Shown: positions 44,185-53,964, counted from the stretch's first letter. The stretch: 64,000 nucleotides of DNA from an uncultured Muribaculaceae bacterium (GCA_910589055.1 CAJURN010000004.1:95790-159789), one strand, 5' to 3'. Numbers and translations are program-made. The notes: generated by a model from the sequence alone, not told the origin.

Positions 44185-45291
44185 ATGAATCAACGTCCAC
44201 GTTACGAGCTTCTCGACGGCCTGCGCGGCGTCGCGGCATTTATAGTTCTCTGGTATCACATCTTCGAGGCCTTCGCCACCTCACCCACCGACCAGATGTT
44301 CAACCACGGCTACCTCGCCGTCGATTTCTTCTTCATCCTCTCAGGCTTCGTCATAGGTTACGCCTACGACGGCCGGTGGCAGCAGGGAATGACGACTGGA
44401 CGCTTCTTCCTGCGCCGACTCATCCGTCTGCAGCCCATGGTGATAATAGGAGTACTGCTCGGCGCCGCCTCATTCCTGATTGCAGGCAGCGTGCGATGGG
44501 ACGGCACACACGTGGCGCTGTCGATGGTAATGCTCGCAACGCTCATCAATCTGTTCATGCTCCCTGTTGTGCCGGGATGGGACTGTGAAGTCCGCGGAAA
44601 CGGCGAGATGTTTCCGCTCAACGGGCCCAACTGGTCGCTGTTCTTTGAATATATCGGCTGCATAATCTACGCCACAATCATCCGACGTCTCACCACTCGC
44701 AACCTTGCCATAGTGACCGCTGTGGCCGGAGCCGCACTCGCCTGCTATGCCATCACTGGCATGTCGGGAGCCTTTCACATGGGCGTGGGATGGACTATGG
44801 CCGACTACAACCTTCCCGGCGGATTCCTGCGTCTCATTTTCTCATTCTCGGCAGGGCTGCTGATGTCGCGCGTGTTCCGTCCGGTAAAAATCCGCGGTGC
44901 CTTCTGGATATGCACCATCGCCCTGTTCATCCTCCTGCCCATGCCATATGCAGGAGCTGCCGGAGGCTCATGGACCAACGGACTGTACGATGCCCTGTGC
45001 ATACTCGTGGCCTTCCCGGCGCTCGTCTACATCGGAGCCTGCGGAAAAACCACCGACCGCCTTTCCGGACGTATCTGCGAATTTCTCGGCGACATTTCCT
45101 ATCCCGTGTATGTGATTCACTACCCGTCGATGTACCTATTCTACGCCTGGGTGTGGAACAACGGCTACACTTTCAGTCAGGTATGGCACGTGGCGCTGAT
45201 GATAATTTTCGGCAACATACTTTTAGCCTGGATTATCCTCAAAGTCTACGACCAACCCGTAAGAAAATACCTGAGCCGACGCTTTCTGTAA
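44185..45291 (+). CDS. Membrane acyltransferase (OafA/acyltransferase 3 family)
   Basis: 368 residues with about ten hydrophobic segments. It starts RPRYELLDGLRGVAAFIVLWYHIFEAF, the family signature with the conserved His in the first helix, and continues with LAVDFFFILSGFVIGYAYD and RRLIRLQPMVIIG. Such integral membrane enzymes move acetyl or other acyl groups onto surface sugars or exopolysaccharide. The acceptor is unknown; no polysaccharide cluster is adjacent. It has its own -7 box and a promoter for the next gene follows. Confidence 0.9.
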   Translation: MNQRPRYELLDGLRGVAAFIVLWYHIFEAFATSPTDQMFNHGYLAVDFFFILSGFVIGYAYDGRWQQGMTTGRFFLRRLIRLQPMVIIGVLLGAASFLIAGSVRWDGTHVALSMVMLATLINLFMLPVVPGWDCEVRGNGEMFPLNGPNWSLFFEYIGCIIYATIIRRLTTRNLAIVTAVAGAALACYAITGMSGAFHMGVGWTMADYNLPGGFLRLIFSFSAGLLMSRVFRPVKIRGAFWICTIALFILLPMPYAGAAGGSWTNGLYDALCILVAFPALVYIGACGKTTDRLSGRICEFLGDISYPVYVIHYPSMYLFYAWVWNNGYTFSQVWHVALMIIFGNILLAWIILKVYDQPVRKYLSRRFL

Positions 45292-45296
45292 TATAG

Positions 45297-45327
45297 TTGG
45301 CGGTACGGAGATTTTTGCGTAACTTTG
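45297..45327 (+). promoter_or_regulatory. Promoter of the HAD hydrolase gene
   Basis: TTGG (45297-45300), 19 bp, TAACTTTG (45320-45327). Transcription should start near 45334, which makes an ATG at 45338 almost leaderless and favours the start at 45362. Confidence 0.7.
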
Positions 45328-45361
45328 GCTTCGGAATATGACGACTTACATCCCGAAGCAA

Positions 45362-46195
45362 ATGAAGACACTCTACGTTTCCGATATGGACGGCACTCTG
45401 CTGTCGTCGGACAGCATGGTCTCGCGCCGTTCCGGAGAAATCATAAGCCGGCTTACGACCCAAGGCGCTCTCATAACCGTTGCCACCGCACGCACTCCCG
45501 CCACGGTGGAACCACTCCTGCGCGGAATCCTCACATCACCTCCGGCAATCGTGATGACAGGCGCTGCGATGTGGGACAGGCGCGAGCAAGCCTACCGCAA
45601 CACATACTTCCTTCCCGAGGATGAATATCAGACAATTTCCGAGCTGTGCCTGCGCTACGGTGTGGCACCGTTTGTCTACGTCCTGTCGCCTGACATGCAC
45701 CTCGACGTATATCACGCGGCCCCTAAGATGAACCGCCCCGAGGCATGCTTCGTACAGGAGCGCAGCGGGCTGCACCTGAAAACATTCCATCTTGCCACAC
45801 CCGCCCCCGAAATCGCACGCTCGCGCACACTCCTGCTCTTCGCCATGGGCAGCCGACGCGAAGTGGAAGCCGTGGCCGCACACCTGCGCGAAAACAGCAA
45901 TTGCTATGTATCCTGCTATCCCGACATCTTCAATCCCGAAACGGGCTATCTTGAAATTTTCGCACCGGGAGTGTCAAAAGCCGATGCCGTACTGCGGCTG
46001 AAAGCAAGCACGGGCGCCGACCGCGTGGTGGCTTTCGGCGACAACCTCAACGACCTGCCGATGTTCGGCGTAGCCGACCTGGCCGTGGCCGTAGGAAACG
46101 CTCTGCCCGACGTGAAAGACGCTGCCGACGTGGTAATCGACCCCAATTACACCGACTCCGTGGCACGCTTCATCGAATCCGATTTCTACAACTGA
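45362..46195 (+). CDS. Cof-type HAD-superfamily hydrolase
   Basis: 277 residues starting MKTLYVSDMDGTLL, with the nucleophile Asp in DMDGT (motif I), TVATART (motif II) and FGDNLNDLPMFGVAD (motif IV), plus a C2B-type cap between. These enzymes dephosphorylate sugar phosphates, nucleotides or flavin precursors; FMN phosphatase activity would suit riboflavin synthesis but is not shown. An ATG at 45338 adds eight residues; the promoter position favours 45362. Confidence 0.9.
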   Translation: MKTLYVSDMDGTLLSSDSMVSRRSGEIISRLTTQGALITVATARTPATVEPLLRGILTSPPAIVMTGAAMWDRREQAYRNTYFLPEDEYQTISELCLRYGVAPFVYVLSPDMHLDVYHAAPKMNRPEACFVQERSGLHLKTFHLATPAPEIARSRTLLLFAMGSRREVEAVAAHLRENSNCYVSCYPDIFNPETGYLEIFAPGVSKADAVLRLKASTGADRVVAFGDNLNDLPMFGVADLAVAVGNALPDVKDAADVVIDPNYTDSVARFIESDFYN

Positions 46196-46216
46196 TTCCA
46201 AACACCCTCTCCGTTC

Positions 46217-47689
46217 ATGCCCCGCGATTTCAAAAAGATTAATCCTCATGCCCTGAAACCGGGCACTGTGCTTCACGCACCCGGACAGACCTACACAATC
46301 ACCGAATGTATCGCTTCGGGAGGTTGCGCCATAACATACGCGGCAACTACCGAAATCCGCCATGGCAACATATCGCTGAGCGCCACATTTGCCATCAAGG
46401 AGCTTTTCGTGCGCGGAGAGTGCCGCCGTCTCGACTCGGGCGACGTCGTTTTTCCCGGCGACATCGAAGAGCAGGTGCGCAAGGACTTCCGCTACGAAGC
46501 TACCAAACTCTCCTCCCTGTCGCATCCCGACATCGTGAAGGTGAACGAATGTTTTGCCGACCACGGCACCATATATTACGTGATGGAGCGCCTTGAAGGC
46601 ATGACCCTCACAGAATACATCGCCGAAAAAGGCCCGCTATCCGAACTCACAGCCTACGACATTCTCTCACCCGTAATAAAAGCCGTCGAATACATCCACT
46701 CGCAGAAACTGCTCCATCTCGACCTCACGCCAAACAACATCATGCTACTGGCCGACGGCTCTTCCAAACTCATCGACTTCGGACTTTCCGTCCATTACAA
46801 CCTCGAAGGGCGTCCGTCGAAGTCATCAATCAGCGGGGCATACACTCCCGGCTACGCGCCGGTGGAGCAAATGCTCAACACCATCACCACATTCAGCCCG
46901 CAGACCGACGTATACGCCCTGGGAGCGACTCTGCTCTACTGCCTGACAGGCAAACACCCGAAAAGCGCCCCGGAAATCCACTCATCGGATGCGCTCGCCG
47001 CGATAGCTTCATCAGCATTGGCTCCGGCAATAACCCGAGCCTTGGCCGAGCGGCAAACCGACCGCACACCATCGGCCACAGCCCTGCTCGATTCCATCGA
47101 GGAAGCCCTCGGAAGCATCCCCACAAAATACAAGCCGTCGGTCGACACGCAGCTGATTGAGACTAAAATCAAGGAAAAACAATCTGCACCGGACGTAGAA
47201 GAGCCCCATACCAAACCGAACGACTTCTCCAAAGAGCCGAAAAACCTCAGTCTCGCCGTTGTGGAAAAGCAGGGCACTGTGGCAATTACTTACTATATCC
47301 CACCGGAGCCGTGGCTCGCTCTGCCTGAAAAGATACGCGACCGCTACGAGATAACCGGCCTGACACTCGGTGACACTGAGCGCGGATTCTTCATCATATC
47401 CACCGCCGACAGCCGCTCAGACTCCGGAAGCCGCCTTTTCCCAAAATCAGAAGCCTGCGACAGCCAATACCGGCTGCCGGAAATATGGCAGATAGATCTG
47501 ATGGCACAATTCCATAAGAATATCAATTCCATCATGGACCTGCTCGGACGGGAAAAACTCGGCCGCTTCTACTGGATGAAAACATCCGGGAGCGACATCG
47601 GCGCCGCATACCTCTCCGACTCTGCTTTCACTGAATTAACTGACACAAACGGAAAACACTTCGCCATCCGCAATATCATCCCTGCCTGA
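46217..47689 (+). CDS. Hanks-type Ser/Thr protein kinase, non-RD
   Basis: 490 residues. The kinase domain (about 20-295) has a glycine-rich loop (IASGGCAITY), Lys61 in FAIKELF, Glu94 in the C-helix, the catalytic loop HLDLTPNN (167-174, Asp169) and DFG at 187-189. Leu replaces the usual Arg of HRD, so this is a non-RD kinase that should not need activation-loop phosphorylation. No membrane segment or PASTA domain is seen. The C-terminal 180 residues (QGTVAITYYIPPEPW...) form an unknown domain, perhaps a sensor. It is 21 bases after the HAD gene. The substrate is unknown. Confidence 0.9.
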   Translation: MPRDFKKINPHALKPGTVLHAPGQTYTITECIASGGCAITYAATTEIRHGNISLSATFAIKELFVRGECRRLDSGDVVFPGDIEEQVRKDFRYEATKLSSLSHPDIVKVNECFADHGTIYYVMERLEGMTLTEYIAEKGPLSELTAYDILSPVIKAVEYIHSQKLLHLDLTPNNIMLLADGSSKLIDFGLSVHYNLEGRPSKSSISGAYTPGYAPVEQMLNTITTFSPQTDVYALGATLLYCLTGKHPKSAPEIHSSDALAAIASSALAPAITRALAERQTDRTPSATALLDSIEEALGSIPTKYKPSVDTQLIETKIKEKQSAPDVEEPHTKPNDFSKEPKNLSLAVVEKQGTVAITYYIPPEPWLALPEKIRDRYEITGLTLGDTERGFFIISTADSRSDSGSRLFPKSEACDSQYRLPEIWQIDLMAQFHKNINSIMDLLGREKLGRFYWMKTSGSDIGAAYLSDSAFTELTDTNGKHFAIRNIIPA

Positions 47690-47770
47690 GCGACTTCCTC
47701 AATTCACGTTGATGCAGGTCCGTTAAGATAATTTTTATCAGGGAAATATTGAAATATAGAAATTTTTCAT

Positions 47771-47778
47771 TAATTTTG
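47771..47778 (+). promoter_or_regulatory. -7 box of gapA
   Basis: TAATTTTG with a weak TTGA 18 bp upstream (47749-47752), giving a leader of about 90 nt. Confidence 0.5.
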
Positions 47779-47873
47779 TCGCGATAAAATCGCGGCCGAC
47801 GGAACAGAGGTTCACAAAGGCTGCAAAAAGATGAAAACGGATTATATATCAACCCAATATTCAATATAAAGAT

Positions 47874-48884
47874 ATGACAAAAATAGGTATTAACGGCTTC
47901 GGCCGTATCGGACGTTTCGTGTTCCGCGCATCCACAAAGCGTAATGACATCGAAGTAGTTGCCATCAACGACCTTCTTCCCGTTGACTACATGGCTTACA
48001 TGCTCAAGTATGACACAATGCACGGCCAGTTCGACGGCACTGTAGACTATGACCTCGAAAAGAGCGAACTCATCGTTAACGGCAAGCACATCCGCGTTAC
48101 AGCATGCCGCGACCCGAAAGAAATCGGTTGGGGCGAAGCAGGCGCAGAATACGTGGTTGAATCCACAGGTCTCTTCCTCACAAAAGAAAAAGCTCAGGCT
48201 CACATCGAAGCCGGTGCAAAATACGTGGTTATGTCCGCTCCTTCCAAGGACGACACCCCCATGTTCGTTTGCGGCGTAAACGACAAGACCTACGTTAAGG
48301 GTACTCAGTTCGTTTCCAACGCTTCCTGCACCACCAACTGTCTTGCTCCCATCGCTAAGGTTCTCAACGACAAATTCGGTATCGTTGAAGGCCTCATGAC
48401 AACTGTACACTCCACAACAGCTACTCAGAAGACTGTTGACGGTCCCTCTATGAAGGACTGGCGCGGTGGCCGTGCTGCTTCCGGCAACATCATCCCCTCT
48501 TCCACTGGTGCTGCTAAGGCAGTAGGTAAAGTTATCCCCGAACTCAACGGCAAACTCACCGGTATGTCTATGCGTGTCCCCACCCTCGACGTTTCCGTAG
48601 TTGACCTCACCGTTAACCTCGCTAAGGCTGCTACCTACGAAGAAATCTGCGCAGCTATGAAAGAAGCTTCTGAAGGCGAACTCAAAGGCATCCTCGGCTA
48701 CACCGAAGACGCAGTTGTTTCCAGCGACTTCCTCGGCGACGCTCGCACTTCTATCTTCGACGCAAAAGCAGGTATCCAGCTTACTCCTACCTTCGTTAAG
48801 GTTGTATCCTGGTACGACAACGAAATCGGTTACTCTAACAAAGTTCTCGATCTCATCGCTACTATGGTGAAGATCAACGGCTAA
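47874..48884 (+). CDS. gapA: Glyceraldehyde-3-phosphate dehydrogenase, type I
   Basis: 336 residues with the NAD-binding GINGFGRIG (5-13), the catalytic Cys152 in SNASCTTNCLAP, and the C-terminal SWYDNEIGYSNKVLDL. It oxidises glyceraldehyde-3-phosphate to 1,3-bisphosphoglycerate in glycolysis. Codon use is plainly different from its neighbours (many GCT, GTT, GGT and TCC codons), as expected of a very highly expressed gene. It stands alone between its promoter and a strong terminator. Confidence 0.98.
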   Translation: MTKIGINGFGRIGRFVFRASTKRNDIEVVAINDLLPVDYMAYMLKYDTMHGQFDGTVDYDLEKSELIVNGKHIRVTACRDPKEIGWGEAGAEYVVESTGLFLTKEKAQAHIEAGAKYVVMSAPSKDDTPMFVCGVNDKTYVKGTQFVSNASCTTNCLAPIAKVLNDKFGIVEGLMTTVHSTTATQKTVDGPSMKDWRGGRAASGNIIPSSTGAAKAVGKVIPELNGKLTGMSMRVPTLDVSVVDLTVNLAKAATYEEICAAMKEASEGELKGILGYTEDAVVSSDFLGDARTSIFDAKAGIQLTPTFVKVVSWYDNEIGYSNKVLDLIATMVKING

Positions 48885-48912
48885 TCCCCGACCCGATTTC
48901 CCAAATAACACC

Positions 48913-48949
48913 GCAGGCTTCCGGAATCCCGGAAGCCTGCTTCGTTTTT
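48913..48949 (+). terminator. Terminator of gapA
   Basis: GCAGGCTTCCGG (48913-48924) pairs exactly with CCGGAAGCCTGC (48929-48940) over a 4-nt loop, followed by TTCGTTTTTAT. Confidence 0.92.
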
Positions 48950-48983
48950 ATACCCAAATATTTCATAAATATCAAAAAATTCG

Positions 48984-48991
48984 TACATTTG
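48984..48991 (+). promoter_or_regulatory. -7 box of the large LRR protein gene
   Basis: TACATTTG with TTTC 19 bp upstream (48961-48964). The leader would be about 155 nt. Confidence 0.5.
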
Positions 48992-49152
48992 CCATGTGCC
49001 GGCAGTTATCCGTGGCAAGATACGGGATATCACTTATTGAGATTCAAAAAAACTAAACGGATATTGCCCTCCCGCGTGGCACACCAAACCTGTGTAAAGT
49101 CAATCCATGAAGCCGCATCGAGGGCTTGCGGCATCCAAACAAGTGAGGAAAT

Positions 49153-52092
49153 ATGAAAAATCACTTTATTACAAACCCATTACAAACGGGTGGGGTAAAA
49201 ATAATCCTTGCATCCCTCTTAGTCAACATGACCTTGACGCTCTCAGCCGAGACAGCCACCAGCGGCGGTGTCATTTATGAGTATTACGACCAATACAACT
49301 GCCGCGTAATCGGAATTGCCGAAGATGCAGTTGATGTTGTCATCAACCCCACATGGGAAGGAAGAACTGTAAGCGAGATACAGAATAACATTTTTGCCAA
49401 TCACAGCAAATTGCGCTCGGTAGCCATAAACTCTTCCGAAAACAATGATTTGGCCCGCGACCTCAATGAATTCGGACAATTCGCCAATTGCCCTGCACTG
49501 GTAAGTGTCAAAGGCCTGTCCCGGATGGAAGAACTCCCGGCGGAATACTTCCTCAACTGCCCCAGCCTGCAGCTTGGCGATTTGAGCTGGCTGCCGGAGG
49601 GAATCACCAAAATCAACTACAACGCTTTCAAAATCGAAAATGCCGAAACACCCGTACAAAGCGGCTCCATTACCATACCGGCCAACATCAACGAAATTGC
49701 CTACGGAGCTTTTTCAGGTCGCGAATTCACAGCAGTGACGCTTCCATATTCCGAGAAGCCCTTGTCGACCAACGACGGTTTTGACACCAAGGCCTACTAT
49801 CTCGAACGCTCAATGACAGACCACCGCGGATGGGGCGCGACAGATATTTTGGAAACGGTAATCAACAAGGAACACGCCATAACAACACTTCCTACTCTTG
49901 GTGAAAATTTACGGGAACTACGCCTGTTCAAACTTACAAGCGATAATTATTACACCTTTAAAGGCGAAAATCTGTCTGTGATAGCACTGGGATCCAGCTC
50001 CCTTGGCGGAATTTCCGTAAGCGAAGCCCCTAATCTTCAGATTCTCAACATGTCCGGCGCCGACTGCGGAGAAGTGAAGCTCGAAAACTTGGGCGAAAAC
50101 GCCGACATAACATACCCCAAGACCATGACATCCTTCCAAGCCTCCGGTCTGAGCTGCACAAGCATTGACCTCAGCGATGTAGAGCTGGTCGATGATGAAA
50201 ATACTTACACACAAACGGTAAATGTATTTTCATGCCCCAATCTGGTGACCCTGAAGGCTCCATGGACAGGAAAATACGAATTATCCTACAACCAACTGAC
50301 GAAACTCGAATACGTGTCGTGCGGAGCCGACATAACCGGAACACGACTGAGCGGACGACTGAACAAGCATGATTTCATCTATGCGGGAACAGTCGACCGA
50401 TGGGCCGAAATCTCACACAGCTCTTATAGCCTTGATGAAATCGGCAACAACGGTTCCACATGGCCCGGCGATATGAGCTGGATCGACCACTTCTACTACG
50501 GATATCAGTCGCCCCAGACATTCCTTACCGAACTGTCGCTTGACAACAGCACTGCCGTAACTCCTTGCGCGTTTATGGGCTATGAACGTCTAACGTCCGT
50601 AACGGCATCTGATAAAGTAAAAACTATCGGACAGGGAGCCTTCGCCAACTGCGCCAATGTCAAGAAAATCGACATCAACGCCGAAGTGCTCGAACCATTC
50701 TCTTTCTACAACTGCTCCGCGGTAGAATCGGTCACTCTTGGATCCAAGCTAAACAAAGTCATAGCGACAGCATTTGACGGCTGCGGCAAAAACGCCGGTA
50801 CAACAGTCAATTATCTCGGCACACCCACTCAATGGTGCAAAATCGACTTCACCACAACAATATATGAAATCAACGGAACGGTGATGCAGTGGGTTGCCCG
50901 TTATACTACCATCAGCCCCACAGCCATAGCTGATGCCGGATTCCTCTTCAACGGTAAAGCGCTTGAAGAAATTACTCTGGACGAGGAAATCCCCGTGCTT
51001 CGCAAAACCGCGCTCAGCAATCTTTCCACACTCACCAAGGTGACATTCTACCGCAATTATCCCGCTGAATTCCAGGACTATTGCCTTATGGGCTGCGTCA
51101 AGCTCAAATATATGGAAGTCGCAAACTCCGCAGCAAGCAGAGCCAACGACACCGAGGGTATCAAGGTCGGCTACCGCGCCTTTGCTTACGACGCTGACCT
51201 CACCGAGATTCCCTTTGCCGACAACATCGTTGAATTAGGAAACGAAGCCCTGCTCGAAACCGGCTTCAACAATGCGCAACCCGATGGAGTACTCTATCTC
51301 GGCACTCTCGCTTACGGCTACAAGGGTGAAGTTCCTGCCGATGGAACAGTCACTATCAAAGAAGGCACGACAGCCATAAACACCGGGGCTTTCAGCGAAT
51401 CAATCGGCATCAAGAATTTCATTTTCCCCAACACACTTGTCAACATCGGCTCTCAGGCTTTTGACGGCGTGGCGTTTGAAGGAACAATCACCATCCCGGC
51501 AAGTGTGCTCAACATCAACACAACTATGTACGGACAGGGAGTGACTGTCTTTGTATTTGAAGACAGCGAGACACCTGTAACACTTAAGGGATCATCTTAC
51601 TATCCCAACCTCAAAGAGGTATATCTGGGCCGCTATGGCACACAGAGTGTTCTCGGCTTCGACGACAACGTCACAAAACTCACTCTCGGCAAATATATCG
51701 ACCACATTGATTTTGAACTGATTAACCATAAGATGTACAATGTAACAACACTCTGCGTCAATTCCACCACACCGCCCACACTGGAGACAGAAAGCCGCTG
51801 GATGGAAAATCCCGCAACCGGCAATTTTGAGGAGATGACCGCAAATCCCTTGGTTTACTTCAACAAAGCCACATGCCGTCTTGTCGTGCCCGAAGGCTGT
51901 GCCGAGGCTTACAGCAAAGCCGAGGGCTGGCGCGAGTTCTTCAACATTGCCGGAGTCGAATCCATTGAGACAGAATCCGCTGACGTCCCCGCAGAATACT
52001 ATACCCTTCAGGGTGTACGCGTGATGAACCCGACCTCAGGAGTTTATATCGTCAAGCGCGGCAACAGCGTGACAAAACAACTGATAAGATAG
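49153..52092 (+). CDS. BspA-like leucine-rich-repeat (LRR_5) surface protein
   Basis: 979 residues with a signal peptide (hydrophobic core about 15-30, ending TLSAETA). The body has repeats of the LRR_5/BspA kind (FMGYERLTSVTASDKVKTIGQGAFANCANVKKIDI; IGIKNFIFPNTLVNIGSQAFDGVAFEGTITIPASV) spread over most of its length. The C-terminus (ADVPAEYYTLQGVRVMNPTSGVYIVKRGNSVTKQLI) is a short type IX secretion-like sorting tail. Family proteins mediate adhesion to host or other bacteria; the target is unknown. Likely cargo for the PorU/PorV system in this window (inference). Confidence 0.87.
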   Translation: MKNHFITNPLQTGGVKIILASLLVNMTLTLSAETATSGGVIYEYYDQYNCRVIGIAEDAVDVVINPTWEGRTVSEIQNNIFANHSKLRSVAINSSENNDLARDLNEFGQFANCPALVSVKGLSRMEELPAEYFLNCPSLQLGDLSWLPEGITKINYNAFKIENAETPVQSGSITIPANINEIAYGAFSGREFTAVTLPYSEKPLSTNDGFDTKAYYLERSMTDHRGWGATDILETVINKEHAITTLPTLGENLRELRLFKLTSDNYYTFKGENLSVIALGSSSLGGISVSEAPNLQILNMSGADCGEVKLENLGENADITYPKTMTSFQASGLSCTSIDLSDVELVDDENTYTQTVNVFSCPNLVTLKAPWTGKYELSYNQLTKLEYVSCGADITGTRLSGRLNKHDFIYAGTVDRWAEISHSSYSLDEIGNNGSTWPGDMSWIDHFYYGYQSPQTFLTELSLDNSTAVTPCAFMGYERLTSVTASDKVKTIGQGAFANCANVKKIDINAEVLEPFSFYNCSAVESVTLGSKLNKVIATAFDGCGKNAGTTVNYLGTPTQWCKIDFTTTIYEINGTVMQWVARYTTISPTAIADAGFLFNGKALEEITLDEEIPVLRKTALSNLSTLTKVTFYRNYPAEFQDYCLMGCVKLKYMEVANSAASRANDTEGIKVGYRAFAYDADLTEIPFADNIVELGNEALLETGFNNAQPDGVLYLGTLAYGYKGEVPADGTVTIKEGTTAINTGAFSESIGIKNFIFPNTLVNIGSQAFDGVAFEGTITIPASVLNINTTMYGQGVTVFVFEDSETPVTLKGSSYYPNLKEVYLGRYGTQSVLGFDDNVTKLTLGKYIDHIDFELINHKMYNVTTLCVNSTTPPTLETESRWMENPATGNFEEMTANPLVYFNKATCRLVVPEGCAEAYSKAEGWREFFNIAGVESIETESADVPAEYYTLQGVRVMNPTSGVYIVKRGNSVTKQLIR

Positions 52093-52126
52093 CCCCACAG
52101 CCATCCCGCCGCTTCAATCATACACA

Positions 52127-52165
52127 AAGGCCCCACCGGAAATTCCCGATGGGGCCTTTATTTTT
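52127..52165 (+). terminator. Terminator after the large LRR protein gene
   Basis: AAGGCCCCA (52127-52135) pairs with TGGGGCCTT (52150-52158), then TATTTTT. Confidence 0.88.
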
Positions 52166-52317
52166 CAATCAAATTTTCCTCCGGCAGTTAAATTGAATAC
52201 ATACATTCTCATTTATATATCACCGCCTCCATTTCACCTGTCTTGCTAAATAAGCGCATACACAGCGTGCATCCAAATTTACAATACATATTAAGCATTT
52301 TTATGTTTATTTATGAT

Positions 52318-52354
52318 TTTGGGGGGGTAAATTCATCGGGATGCCGTATATTTG
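52318..52354 (+). promoter_or_regulatory. Promoter with G7 tract in its spacer
   Basis: TTTG (52318-52321) and TATATTTG (52347-52354) are separated by 25 bp that begin with the G run (seven G at 52321-52327). The spacer is longer than the optimal 19-21 bp. The box supports the start at 52390 for the next gene. Confidence 0.45.
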
Positions 52355-52389
52355 TAAATAATATTAGACTTAATTTTACATATAATTCT

Positions 52390-53403
52390 ATGAGAAAAAA
52401 TTACGCTACATTTTTGAATTGTCTGCGCAGTGCGGCACTATTATTAATCTTGACCGGCACAAGTCTGCTTACATCAGCGAGATCTGGTGATGCTATCAGA
52501 GTCACTGATGGTCCCTACGGTAAGTACTCTGTAGACTTAGTAAACGAGGATGCATGGTTTGAGTCTTTTTCCTCGGAGTTTTACCCACCAGAGCTGACAG
52601 AAATAGAGTTTCCCGCAACTGTGGATTTCGATTTAGGGTGGACAGTGAAGGATTACCCTGTTCTTGGGATTAATCCTTACGTACTTAACAGTTGTACCAA
52701 CTTGAAAAAACTTTCCATAACGTCACCATTTGTCATGCGCGGCAACCTCACCACTCGTTTACTGGCTGGATGCACCAGCCTCGAGCGCATAGTAGTAAGC
52801 GGACACGATTTCAAAATTTCCGATGGTACAATCCGTGATACTTTTAATCAGATTGCAGCATTTCTTCCATCCCGGGCAGCTTCCGAAACCCCCATCGTAT
52901 GGTATCCTGAATCTGACGGACCGGGATTGACTCCTTATCTTTTCTACAATTTCCAGGCTGAGACTCTGGTTCTGAGAGGCATGACGAAAATTGACCCAAA
53001 CGCATTGACTGGATGGAGCACACTCAAAGAAATCTACTTTCCATTCAGTTTCGATTTTATGTTTGACGAGAGTTACTGGCGGTTCTTCATGGAAGCCCTG
53101 CAAAATGCCTCTATCAGCCCAAAACAGGTCACCATTTACATTGACCCCGATGGTATGCCTGAAGAGATGATTGACGAAATGCTCAGTGACCCAAACATGC
53201 CGGTATCACAATTCATTCCGCTATTCAAAGAATGTAAAATCGGCGCATATTCAGGCATAAGCAATCCCACGGTTGACACCGATGAGAATTCCCCGGTTGA
53301 ATACTTCAACCTAAGCGGCATGAAAGTGAATGACGACCAGCTCACCCCCGGGCTGTATATCAAACGTCAAGGCAGCAAAGCAAAGAAAGTGCTCGTCAAA
53401 TAA
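52390..53403 (+). CDS. Small LRR_5/BspA-like secreted protein
   Basis: 337 residues from MRKNYATFLNCLRSAALLLILTG, which forms a signal peptide (to about residue 31). The frame is open to 52243 but would run through the promoter, so 52390 is chosen. It has about three degenerate LRR_5 units (VLNSCTNLKKLSI; LLAGCTSLERIVVSG; NALTGWSTLKEIYFP) and the same kind of sorting tail as its neighbour (VEYFNLSGMKVNDDQLTPGLYI). It is probably surface-displayed; no target is known. Lower GC than most of the window. Confidence 0.8.
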   Translation: MRKNYATFLNCLRSAALLLILTGTSLLTSARSGDAIRVTDGPYGKYSVDLVNEDAWFESFSSEFYPPELTEIEFPATVDFDLGWTVKDYPVLGINPYVLNSCTNLKKLSITSPFVMRGNLTTRLLAGCTSLERIVVSGHDFKISDGTIRDTFNQIAAFLPSRAASETPIVWYPESDGPGLTPYLFYNFQAETLVLRGMTKIDPNALTGWSTLKEIYFPFSFDFMFDESYWRFFMEALQNASISPKQVTIYIDPDGMPEEMIDEMLSDPNMPVSQFIPLFKECKIGAYSGISNPTVDTDENSPVEYFNLSGMKVNDDQLTPGLYIKRQGSKAKKVLVK

Positions 53404-53430
53404 GCCTACGATTGGCAAACAAACCTTATA

Positions 53431-53469
53431 AATCATTGTAAATCCCGGTCGGATTTACAATGATTTTTT
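53431..53469 (+). terminator. Terminator after the small LRR gene
   Basis: A perfect 15-bp stem (53431-53445 with 53451-53465) over CGGTC, followed by T. Confidence 0.9.
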
Positions 53470-53680
53470 TTAGCCACTGAGTATTAATTTTATATTATAG
53501 CTTTCCTTTATGTGTACACGCCACGTACACTATCAATCTTCAATGTCCTTCGTCGTTTTTTAATCGCGGCATCACGCGCTTCTGTCTTTATTGCAGAACA
53601 TTTCATCAGTAGGTTCCTGACCGCTGAGAAATCATAAGAAAAAAATACCGGAGTATTTCCCTTTGTTTCGACACTTAAAC
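53470..53680. other. Intergenic region, nothing certain
   Basis: A 31-codon minus-strand frame (MKCSAIKTEARDAAIKKRRT start) lies about 53510-53606 but has no support beyond its basic composition. No other structure is seen. Confidence 0.3.
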
Positions 53681-53719
53681 AAAAAAAGCGGGTTTAGCTC
53701 AATGAGCTAAACCCGCTTT
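53681..53719 (-). terminator. Terminator of tRNA-Pro
   Basis: AAGCGGGTTTAGCTCA pairs with its exact complement with almost no loop (effective loop CAATG). On the minus strand it is followed by seven T. Confidence 0.9.
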
Positions 53720-53730
53720 GCTTAGAATTG

Positions 53731-53803
53731 TCGGGGTGAGAAGACTCGAACTTCCGACCTCCACGTCCCGAACGTGGCGCGCTGCCAACTGTGCTACACC
53801 CCG
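53731..53803 (-). tRNA. tRNA-Pro (anticodon CGG)
   Basis: On the minus strand the 73-nt gene starts CGGGGTGTAGCACAGTTGG and ends CACCCCGA. The anticodon arm CCACG-TTCGGGA-CGTGG gives CGG, and the T arm is GGTTCGA-like (AGTTCGAGTCTTCT). CCA is not encoded. Confidence 0.96.
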
Positions 53804-53821
53804 AGTTGTGCTAAGCGGTTG

Positions 53822-53853
53822 CAAATTTAGATATTTTTTTTGACATGAGCCAA
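53822..53853 (-). promoter_or_regulatory. Promoter of tRNA-Pro
   Basis: On the minus strand TTGG (complement of 53850-53853), 20 bp, TAAATTTG (complement of 53822-53829). Confidence 0.75.
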
Positions 53854-53964
53854 TATTTCATGCCTTTTTTATATTTTGGCACGATGCAAGGACGGCTTTT
53901 CTCATCTTTTTCGGACTTGCGCTGTTATAATATCCGGCGGAATTTGCCAAAGTTTTCACTAAAA

